A stretch of DNA of 64,000 bases from Echria macrotheca (lineage: Eukaryota; Ascomycota; Sordariomycetes; Sordariales; Schizotheciaceae): positions 2,108,001-2,172,000 of the forward strand of contig MU839828.1 of the NCBI GenBank assembly GCA_030411725.1, read 5' to 3'. The position numbers and the translations under genes were made by a program. The stretch's first letter is position 1. Each line of letters starts with the position of its first letter. The notes beneath the pieces were generated by a model. The model was given only the letters and a program-made list of their open reading frames with translations, was not told the origin of the DNA and made no database searches. Positions 43,861-53,600 of the stretch are shown piece after piece.

Positions 43861-44715
43861 TCGCTGTTTTATGAGGATTTTTTTTTCGGAGCTCAAATGT
43901 CTGCATGGCCTTGCGGGATTGATTGAAGAGGACTTGTGGAAGATGACAAGGGCTAAATATGTGTTTGTATGGGGAGAATGGAAGATGTGTGGAATTGTGG
44001 TGGAAGGAAGACAGGGAAGCCAGATCCACACGAGGGGAAAAGGCCGCACAAAGGCTCTGGTGGAAACCACATGTGGTCTGTGGGTCCCACAACAGTTTGT
44101 TCTTTGGTGTTGAGGATAAGTAGAGTGTAAGTCTAGCTGCACGTATTGTCATAGATGTTATATTGTATATACCTAAAATATTTGTGTGGAATAAGTGATT
44201 TCATATTCAAATGAGTTAATGTAAAAGATAAATATTCAACGCCCTCACTGGTTCTGTGTTTCTTCCCCGACTCTTTCGAGGACTGTTACAATCCTCTCGT
44301 GATGATATACCCGAGGACACGAAAAAAAATATTCAAAAAGCCAAACCGGTGAGATAGCCATTAATCATGTCAGATAGCATGAAGAAGCCGTTAGTATGCG
44401 TGTATAGCTTGAGCATCTAATTCCACAAACCCTCTCCGAAAAGTATATCCAGCTTGCTCTTATACACGCCTCGCGTTATCCACACCTCCACGGGCCGGTT
44501 CTAAGACATCTGATAGTAATGCACCCCTATCAGATGCCATCTATACCATACCATTACTAAGATTTGAACCAACCCTTCCCTGAGCTATGCTCATTCATCG
44601 AGAGCGAGCAGCGCATCCATTCTCGCACATCCATACACCTGTCAAGACATTTCAGTTTCAAACACAACCTTGAAAGCTATAATAACTCCATTCAAACATC
44701 TATCCTACCGCGACA
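43861..44715. other. AT-richer spacer between convergent genes
   Basis: About 850 bp between the 3' ends of two convergent genes. It is richer in A+T than the surroundings, especially 44140-44360, and has no frame or RNA motif that I can support. It probably contains both 3' untranslated regions. Confidence 0.5.
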
Positions 44716-46943
44716 TCACTGCTGCCACCATGACCATCCTCCCCACTTCGCATTTCCCTTCTCATCCTTTCCAGACTCAGCGTTAGTCAGCCGGCTCCCA
44801 GTCACACCGGCCCCCCCTTTGCCACCCTCTCCCTCGTCATCCTTGATACTGACCAACGGGCTCCCGCTCCCGCCTCTCGACCTGCGCGCAAGAATGCCCC
44901 CTCGGTACCTATCCCCCCTATCCCTCCCCGATTCGATCTGATTCGCAGCCTTCTCGCTGACTGGCCCCATAATACCGGTATCATTACTCCTTGTCGACGA
45001 CGACGAACCAATCGCGGCTAATGGACGCCGCCGCCGGGCTGCAACAGCCACGTCCCCATCACCGGCGACGCTTGAAGGCCCTGGCCCGGTTTCCGGCACC
45101 AAACAGGCAGAGGAGGAGGACGGCACCTCTCTTACCTTGTTTACACGATACGTTGGCGTTCCGTTATCTCCGCCGTCCTCGGATGTCCTCCGCATTTCCG
45201 ACCAGATCCTCCTTGCTGGGTCTGTCTTCATGTCGTAGTCGTCCAGGTCCGACGGCGATGATGCCTGATCCGGCGCCGGCTCTAGGGAGTTGTTCAGACT
45301 GCGGTTGAGACTTGCCTTTCTTCTTGGTATCGGCGGTGGTGCAGCCCGCGTCGGAGACAGAGCAGGGGGTTGAGGCCGAAGGGTTCCATTACCTGCCCTG
45401 CCGGGAGAGCCGGGAGGCGCAAAAGGACCGCACAGTGCGGCAGAAGGTGACAAGCTCGCTGGCTTCCACAGTGCGTACGGAGAGCGCGCGCGGCTTTCGA
45501 CCCGGTTCATGAACTCGCAGGCGTGGGCCGAGCCCCAATGAGATGCGATGATCTCAAACAACGGTGGGCTCGGTGGTAGCAGCACAGGGCGAGGCGACCA
45601 AGGGGAGGACGAGTTATGCCTCTGGATGACGGCGCGCGCACTAGTTTCGATCCTGGTCTGCATCTTGATAATACCGTCGGCGGGTTTCCGGCATGTCGCG
45701 CTACCCTCTAGCGTGGGGTCCGACAGGGGCCCCTGATGTGGAAATCCCGAATGTCGATAGGTCACCCGGACCTCGAGGTACTCTGTATCAGTCGTGCCTA
45801 AGTGGTACTCCAGGTCCTGGATCAGGTCATCCGAACTTTGCCTGACGTGACCTACAGCGTGGCTAGCCGCCGCCGAGGCAGCCTTAAGGCGAACCTGGGC
45901 CATCACAAGCAGACGTGATTCAAGATACAGTATGCCGGGTTCCTTACGTGTGTTAGTATGGAGCCCGGGCATAAACAAGAATCCGGAGTCCGGCTTCGTA
46001 CACGCCGCCTCATCGTCCAGCACCTGGAGGATCTCGCTGTTCTGAGTGGGCAGTACCTCGATCATAACGTCATATAGGCAGCCATACCGAAATACGCCTG
46101 GACGACTGTTAGATCCGTCCGCACATGGGTGGCGACTACCGAATGACACGACACACCTGTTTGAGAGCATCCAAAGCCCCTGAAGCCAGACCTTCGGCCC
46201 CCATAGTATTCGTCAGCATCCCGTCGACTTGCCGGGCACAGCTGTGTGGACAGTTGTATGGCCACCCATAACGTATTGGAACGGCTTCCGTCTAGCACTC
46301 TGGACTCTGGCGTGATGGCAATCTGAGGCACCAGGACTATGGGCCGAGGTTGACGCGTATCCAAAGCAGAAGCGGTCGGGCCCAGGTTCGTCAGGGTGAA
46401 CGGGGAGTTTGGTGGCCCGTCTAGGCTGCTGGGGGTCGCCGGTAAGTGGTGCATGCTCTGTGAATTCGGCAGCCGAGTGGGAGAGGGGTTGAACCGTCGT
46501 CGGCTAGCCGAGGGGGCCGGACTTGGCACCGGTCTACCCGTGTTGCCGTGCTTCACTTGCCTGCCAGCCTGTCTCTGTCCTAGAAAGAGAAGGCTGGCCT
46601 TGTTGGACAACTGTGGCACGTGGGTGCGGTCCCTGACAGCGTCGGGCGCGGTATACGAGGTCGACCTTCTCGGCCTCGGTATTGGTCCACGACCACAAGG
46701 CGTACTGTTGTTGCCTCTCCTCTTGGGTACCGTGAGGGGGGTCGGGTCCCCCAGGGATCCCAGGCTCCTCGCGCTGCTTGAATCTGAATAGCTACTGTCT
46801 GTACTGGTTCGGCGACACAATGTCCTCTGGCTCCGTCTGCTATCGGGCCGCTTGATGATCTGCAGCGGTTCGGGTACGTCGACCCAGTGCCGTGGCGAGT
46901 CGACAAGGGACGGGGAGTCCATTGCCCCGGTTGCCTGCTCCAT
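44716..46943 (-). CDS. Conserved Pro/Ser-rich fungal protein of unknown function
   Basis: Two exons, 46943-46157 and 46097-44716, encode 722 aa. The 59-nt intron has GTGTGT, branch TCTAAC and TCCAG. A probable conserved core runs from about 200 to 400: PIVLVPQIAITPESRVL, then NTLWVAIQLSTQL, RYGCLYDVMIEVLPTQNSEI, ESRLLVMAQVRLK, DDLIQDLEYHLGTTDTEYLE and VRVTYRHSGFP. The spacing of beta-strand-like blocks suggests an Ig- or C2-like sandwich, but I cannot name the fold. The flanks are Ser/Arg- or Pro/Gly-rich and look disordered. I start at MEQATGAM. An in-frame ATG at 47210 would lie only 45 bp from the stop of the upstream gene, leaving no promoter. The stretch near 46000 looks irregular, and a further small intron there is possible. 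Confidence 0.7.
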
Positions 46944-47254
46944 GACCCGGTGCTGCCAGTCTGTCGAGCTCGATACTTGAAATAACCGGAAATTATGAGG
47001 ATAGGGCAATGGATGGGGGAATTGACAAGTTGTATTGGCTACCGTTACGAATATCCGCGACATGTAGCCATCCCGTCCCGACCAAGGCAGGCAATCGACC
47101 GCCGAAAGGAGACTGATGGGACCGCCTGCGAACATCCCACCGCACCTTACCTGGGTATCCACGCCTCGAGGTGACTCCTGTGGCAAGAGCGAACTAGCTT
47201 GTAACAGCATCTTCGGCCAAGTGACGGAGAGACAAGAACAGAGGAAAGAACGAT

Positions 47255-48659
47255 CTAGGTCGCTCCTAGTGTCCTGAGCAGAGTCTTCTTCGCCCCCTCC
47301 ACGTCTGCTTCATCCATATTCAAGAAGTTGATCTGAAAAGATTAGCACTGTCATCGAAACAAGGCACCTTCCCCGACGGGCGCTCACCACTTCGTCTGCC
47401 GCACCAGCGCCCCCGTACAAGACCGGCTCAGACAAACAGCCGGCAAGGCCCCTCTTTACTCTCTCCTCCCACACACCGTCCCAATTCCACTCTCCAGGCT
47501 TCCTAGCCGCTACACCATCACCTGTCCTGCCAGGCTCGGGGGGCAACGCCTTCCCCGCGCCAACGCCCGTGCCTGAGCCCGTCCCTCCAGGTGCCGCGGC
47601 GGCCTGTCGCCGGTATGTCCTCCAGGCGTGCCAAGCTCCAGGGTTCCCTGCCGCCTCGAGCGGCACCGAGTCAAGCACGTCCGCATCGTCAAACGTACTC
47701 CGTATGTACCTCAGGACCTCGTACGTCGAGACATCCTTCCGCTTTGCATTCATAGCCAGCGCCTCACTAGCCGCCTCACTCGCCGCACTGCCCGGGGTGT
47801 CTCCACCCCTAGCGCTCCCACTTCCCCGGCCAGGCCGCGGGGGTGTGCTCTGAGGCGTCTGGGTCTGGGAACTCACCTGGCGGCTGCGGCGTCCGGCCCG
47901 GCCAAACCAGTCAGGGAAGCCATGTCGGAGACTGAATCCGCCGGGGGGGAGGCGCTCCTCGTCCGTCGCCGAGACGGTTCCACCGTCCTGGACGTCGGTC
48001 GTGTACATGTACGTGGTGAGCGGCGTGATGAGCGGGTGGAACATATCCGTAGAAAAGGTGACGAGTGGAGGCAGAGAAGGAAACGTGTCAGGGAAGGATA
48101 TCTGGAACCGGAGAATGGCGGTGGCATAGGGGCCTGTCCGTTAGCATTAGCATCATCATTACCATCATCAGCGACTTTGCTATCAAGGCTCTCGAGTGGT
48201 TTTTGCGCGGTCATGAAAACGGGACAGGGAATGCGGTTTGAAAAGGCAGGGTTCGGAACAAAACGGATTGCAGTTTGTCTTTGCCGTGTTTGGTGTTTGT
48301 TTGTGTGTGTGTTGTAAACTGTCCCTGACAGTGGAGATGGAATGGGTGTTGCGAACCTTTGCGTACAAAGATGACGCCTGACCACAGGCTCGGGTCGCCG
48401 GGGGTCAGACTGACAAAGACTCCACTGGGACATGCTTGCTTGAGACCGGCACTGTGAGATCGTGTCGGGCGGTGATTAGTGAGACTCCCTCAAGACGTAG
48501 GGCGGTGGTGGTGACCACTGGGCCTGGTGACCACACAGCTGTGTGTTTGTGTGTGGTCTTTGTCGGCCAGAAGGACCGGGGCCGCAGCCGGGGTGGGACG
48601 GGAGAGACGCACAACTCGGCCAGCAAATGCTGCCGTCTCAACGCGGGGAGGCTGCTCAT
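47255..48659 (-). CDS. UBC-fold (UEV-type) protein lacking the E2 cysteine, possibly FTS/AKTIP-like
   Basis: Four exons, 48659-48613, 48451-48357, 48133-47388 and 47332-47255, encode 321 aa. The introns are 161, 223 and 55 nt. The first two were found only by following the frame: RRQHLLAEF joins AGLKQACPSGVFVSLTP, and GVIFVRKG joins PYATAILRFQISFPDTFPS. That second block, with LPPLVTFSTDMFHPLITPLT, is a ubiquitin-conjugating fold. Where an active E2 has its catalytic Cys this protein reads TTYMYTTDVQDGGT, so it should be catalytically inactive. After a low-complexity insertion come the C-terminal helices (EVLRYIRSTFDDADVLDSVP, NPGAWHAWRTYRR). The HPLI-P motif recalls FTS/AKTIP of the dynein-adaptor FHF complex; that assignment is tentative. 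In-frame ATGs at 48686 and 48734 are alternative starts. Confidence 0.82.
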
Positions 48660-49165
48660 CTTGGCAGCTGCCGTTGGCAACGCCATTCTGCTCGTCGTTT
48701 TGCTTCTGCTTCCGGGATCTTGGTCGGGATGCAACGACGAGGAGTGGTGTTGGGTCTAGACTTGGAAGTCGATGTCGGTCGTTGACTCTCTGAACCGGGG
48801 GTTTCATGGGTTCATGCATGGTCCAATGGGCTCCGTGACGTTGCAGATCTTTATGCACCCTGTCGCGGATAGGGTTAGGGTTCGCACGGCGCTCAGTACC
48901 TGGACAGGGCCGGCCGGGCGGCCGCCACTCAAGCGTCGTTCTCGGCTCCGGGCCGTGTCCCGGACCTTTCGTGTCACACAAAGCCCACCTGCACCTCGCG
49001 ATGCTAATTTTTCTTTCGAGGGGCTTTTTACAAAACTGCTTCTATAACCCTCAAGCCATGTCATGTCCGCCCTCGCCGGCCCCTGTCAAGCCCCTCTCGT
49101 ATAACTAGTTACCCGCCACTTTCAGGCCCCATTCGGGCCGTCCCAGTCGGCGCGAGTCTAACTGG
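48660..49165. other. Spacer with the UBC-like gene promoter
   Basis: About 500 bp between the UBC-like gene start and the 3' end of the CCDC124-like gene. It contains a telomere-repeat-like element at 48870-48882 and no supported gene. Confidence 0.5.
48870..48882. promoter_or_regulatory. Telobox-like element (two TTAGGG units)
   Basis: TAGGGTTAGGGTT reads as AACCCTAACCCTA toward the UBC-like gene, about 210 bp before its ATG. Telobox elements bound by Tbf1/TRF-like Myb factors are known in fungal and plant promoters. Here the role is inferred only from sequence. Confidence 0.4.
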
Positions 49166-50602
49166 CTACTCCTTTGCCGCCAGACGCTTCTCCGTCTTCG
49201 CCTTCTCTTGCTGGAGCATCTCGGCTACCTCCTCCCTGGTGGCGTCGTAGTTCACGTTCACCTGGTTCATGGGGTTCTCCGGGCTCTTTTCGAATTCCTT
49301 CCTGATCTTCTCCTTCTTCTGGTTCAGGCGGAGGCCGGCACCGCTCCCGTCGGATTCCATCTCCTTGAGCCGGCGCTCTTCAAAGGCCGCGTACGCCGCT
49401 TTTCTCCGTCGCTCCGGATGGCGGTCGATTTTGGTGCCCGATGCCCCTGCTTCATCTAGGCCAAGCGCGTCCAGCGCATCGTCGATATTTGTCGCCACGA
49501 TCCCTGGCTGCTTCTTGTTGTCGTCATCATCGTCGAGCTGTGACAGGTCAAGTCCCCTGGTCTTCTTTGGCCTGTGGTGGATTGGATTAGATATTTGCCT
49601 CCCGACACAGCCCAGATACGACCAAAGATGGGAATAATCGTATCCGATCTGACACTTACGCTGTCTTCGCATTCTTGGGCGCTGATCGGCTGGGTAGGCT
49701 CTTTTCCTCCTCGGCCAACATGGCGTCCCGCTCGGCCTTCTTCCGCGCTTGCTCTGCCTTCTTCGCAGCCTCGGCCTCCCTGTAGTTCACAAGCCATGTG
49801 TTAGTTGTGAGGTCCTAAGCGCTTTTGCCTGCCGGCCGTCATCGCATCGCTCGTGACCCCATGTCATCCCAACCCCTGTTAAGTGCGCACTCGGAGGTTT
49901 TTTTTTACAGTTTAGCTTTTGCCTGCTGCTCACCCAAGCCGGGCCCGCTACCCAGGGTGAAAGAGGAGGCGGGTCGCCAGGCCCAAGGTGAGACACATCG
50001 ACAATGCTAACCGCATTCTCCGACGACGCGACACCAACCCCAACTGCCTCATTTTCACCCCCTCCTCGAATTACACCATTTCTGCGCGGCGGCCCGCGCG
50101 TGGTCGTGCTGCGATTCCACCGCCTGGATCTGTGCCGACAGGTACAGCAAGCAGGAAGGTACATGCCAGCACTGTCCGGCCCCTGATCGTGCGACCCAGG
50201 TTGCATTTCGGACAACACATGCATCCAGACAGCGCGCAACGGAACGTCGTCCCAGGGGCAGCCCGCAAAAAAACATTCACGTCCAGGTTGGAGCTGGGGG
50301 GAGGGGGGGAGGAAGGAAGAGAGAAGATGCTGGGGTCCTCAAGCGGTATGGAGAACCGACATCCGACCACTGTTCGGGAGACCGTCTCTCTCCCTCGAGC
50401 AATTGCGGGCAGCACGGGAGACAAACGGAACACACCTAACTTACTTTTTGGCGCTGGACTTGGCTCCCTTGTTCCATTCAGCGGACTCGGCAGCCTCTCG
50501 CTTCGCATCCTCAGCGGCGGCTTTCTGAGCTGCTGCCTCTGCCTTCCTAGCTTGGCCTTGCGCCTTCCTGCCGCCTTCTCCCGTCGCCTTCTTGCCACCC
50601 AT
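49166..50602 (-). CDS. CCDC124 / Lso2-family ribosome-binding coiled-coil protein
   Basis: Three exons, 50602-50445, 49779-49660 and 49571-49166, encode 227 aa. The first intron is 665 nt (GTAAGT...CTACAG) and the second is 88 nt. The product is highly charged and helical: GQARKAEAAAQKAAAEDAKR, then KKAEAEA-like repeats, then KTRGLDLSQLDDDDDNKKQP, DRHPERRRKAAYAAFEERRL and NPMNQVNVNYDATREEVAEM. This N-terminal Lys-rich helix plus C-terminal HPERR and NPLNQ/NYD blocks is the Ccdc124 family (Lso2 in yeast). Family members bind vacant ribosomes, occupying the decoding centre and tRNA-binding region, and help recovery from starvation. It is probably cytoplasmic. The start MGGKK matches the family's short N-terminus. 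Confidence 0.9.
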
Positions 50603-53600
50603 CGTGTCGGTAACTAGCGGTCTTGCTGTGGTGGAAGGCGCCGTCGTTGGCACCGGTTACTGACGTTTGATGATGTGGTGATGCTGATCTCGTCGTCGAA
50701 CCTGTTTTCTGCTCTGCGCGTCGCCCTGCTTTCTGCCTTGTGCGTCGTTGCTTCGATTCGGTGGCGTCGTGCGTCGTGCGTCTTGCCGATGGCCGAGGCT
50801 GCCTGATCAGCTGACCCTAATTGTCTCACGTCGCGAATGTCGCGAAACCTGGGGTTTGTGTCACAGCAGGAAATTTCTAGGATGGGACTCCCTGGTGGTG
50901 GTGGTGGTGGTGGTCGGGCGTTGGGGGTTAGGCGTAGAATTGGCTGGTGTAGCGTCGAAGATGTCTTTGGTCGTACTGCGTCAGAGGCGGGGTGAGGGGT
51001 GACGTTGGAAAAGCAAGGTGGGGTTGTTCTTGGGGGTTCGAGGCTGGCGGCCGGCTTCTAACGTTAACTGACCGGTAACTAGCGGAACGGCCAACTAATA
51101 CAGCCCCACCACCAGCCCGCTGTCCACTCACCGACGGAAGCGAGACTAACTACTCTATTTGCTTCTTCTGGTCAACGGGTTCACCAAAAGCACCTACACC
51201 TCGCCGTCTGACACCAACACTGGGTGCCGTGATTCCGCATCTTCTAGGTTCGGGCTGGTTAATGCCAAGATGCACGAGATGCGAGGGCTCTTCGTGCAGT
51301 GTGTCTTTCCCCCTGGCGAATGGTAGCCTACGGGCTGCCGAAGGATTTCAAGGCACCTCGCCGGTCCACCATGGGTTGGGGATGTGCCAGGATCCCAAAA
51401 TCTCGAGCTACCTCTGCTGTATTTAGCACAGCAGCAAAGCGAAACTGCGGCGCAGTTGCAAGCCTCTGGTACGTGTACGACGACAGGAAGGAAGCAAGGT
51501 TATCACGCAATAGGAAACATCAGCCAGCCCCGGTGCACCCCCCGGCCGGGCCATGGCAGATTCCTAGCTGATGTCTTTTCCACTTTTGTTTGTTCCTACA
51601 TCCGGACATGGGACGCCGGCCAGATGGGAGGCGGAAGACCACCACAAAGCCCATCCCGACCAGGTCATCTACAGAAAAAGATTGAGCGCATCGGAGGATC
51701 AGCTCCCCGAGTCTTATGGCATGTTTGGTCGGAATGCTTCCAGATATTCCGGTTTCCTGTGCCTGGGTGGGGTCCGTGGCGCGAACGGCGGTTCTCGACC
51801 ATCAATGCTTGAGATGTAGCCCTGGGCTGGGATGCAAGAGGCCTAAAACTCTCAACCGGCCGTGGTCCGCCGAGCATCTCGCTGCTGCAACAACTTCCTG
51901 ATGTACCAGACCGCCACGTGTTGGTTAGCCGACAAGGACTTGTCGGCTGGACCCCAGTCCGCCCCATACCGACGTCGTCGTTACACAGCGTCGACGCAGA
52001 GCCAGGACAACGCCCCTCTATGGAATCATAGTCGCTGGTGCGAACTTGACCACTGCCCAAACCCCCAGACAAGCGTCAGAGCCGCGTCCGGCGATCGCCA
52101 TCGCCCCCGTGGTAATTCGTTTCCTTGCGCCCTGCCGACTGGCGGAGGACACGATGTGTGCACATCCCCTTCTCAGGCAGGACTGAAAGTGCTCGCATCA
52201 CAGCAAAGTGTCACAATGGCCATCCTCTCCTTGTCACCTCACCGCTCTCAGAACGCCCACTGTGGACGCCAGGCAGTCATCCAGATGAGAAATGCAGCTT
52301 TTCAACCCCTCTTCCCTGCCCATGGCGCTTTGGTGACGGCGAGAAAGGCTCTGGGGAACCTCCTTATCTCTACATCCATACCTTTCTGATAGCTTGCTGT
52401 GCGCCCAGGCGGCTGGTCGTGGTGAGAGCAGTAAGGAGCACAACCAGACAGATTGCAGGGAACGCTTCCGGGCAATTGCTAAGTAAAACTAGTGGGGCGC
52501 TGGGGGGGGAACCCGGTCTTGCGTTTGCTGCGCGCTACCAAGTCTGTGAGCAAGCCTCGTGTGCAAACCGGGCGCCTAAACACGTCAACTATAACGGGCC
52601 ATCGAGCGATCATCTAGGGAATTGCGAGATGGGATCCAGTCCGCCGAGACGGCGTCCCTATTGGGCTGGCGAAGAGCTCACCGGGTTCGATCAAGGACGA
52701 CGACGATCCACTGGGGTCAGGGTAAGGTCCCTTGGACCTATCGTCGTCAGCCCTGGTCGTCCGAGGCTGACAGTGAAAACCACGTCGCTGCGGGAGGGAG
52801 CGAAAGGGGTGAAAACAATGGACGTGTGATCAAAAGCCACTCCAATCACCTCGCTCTCTCGCAACCTTTTCACTGTTTGGGCATCCTCATGCAGATGCCC
52901 TCGAAGCAGGCGCGGCATGCCGGTGGGGGAACGTCATTTCCAAGCGGGCTCGTCCAAACTGCACTCCCGAGACACGGCGCCGGTCTGGCCCACCCTCGCT
53001 GACGGTTCCGCAAGTCTCCAATCAAGCCTCGGGCTGGAGCGGAAGCAGCGAGGCCCCAGCATGAATGTTCGACAGCTTCATGCAAGCGAAGAAGCGGCTA
53101 CGCCGCTCGGGGCCGACACCTGGATGATATGTCATTTTCAGTGTGCAACATCAGGGTGGGTTTCGAGTACTGCTGAGCCGTGATAGGTAGGCAGTCGAAG
53201 CCGCGCTCGTCCTCCAAATACCGGCGCCACCGAGGAACCGGAGCTCTGCGTCGCTGCGAGGTTTCCGGAGCGATCCCGAGGCGGATTCCTTAGGTCGGGT
53301 TAGGGTGTCGGTAACGATGTAGCGGTGGGATACTCACGAGCCGGTGTCTCTTCATCACCGGTTCCGTTGAGGCTCGCCGTATGTCGTCGGATTCCGTTTT
53401 TCGGCTCCGGCAATGGCAGCCCCTCAGCCGGGTTCTCCGGCGCGCGTGGCGCTTAAGCAGCCCACGGTACTCCAAAACCATTAGCGTTATCGACGGATCT
53501 ATGCAGCGTGCTCGCTCTGTGGAGGCATCATTCAGCACAGGGATGCGTGTGGTCGAGGGCACTGCTATTCATGGACGTGGAGGGCGGACTGTCCGGAGAG

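Noticed and set aside
44140..44360. AT-rich block considered as a RIP-mutated transposon remnant
   Set aside because: Too short, with no terminal repeats or transposase-like frames. It is more simply the overlapping 3' ends of two convergent genes.
46944..47210. Longer N-terminus of the Pro/Ser-rich protein from the ATG at 47210
   Set aside because: It would begin 45 bp after the stop of the upstream gene, leaving no promoter. The extra residues are not composition-matched with the rest.
47871..47876. GTGAGT donor-like site inside exon 3 of the UBC-like gene
   Set aside because: The frame stays open across it and no acceptor downstream gives a better join, so I kept the exon intact. It may still be an alternative site.
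48870..48882. Template region of a telomerase RNA
   Set aside because: The AACCCTAACCCTA run has the right sequence, but the spacer between two genes is about 500 bp while known filamentous-ascomycete telomerase RNAs are around 2 kb, and no other conserved element was seen.
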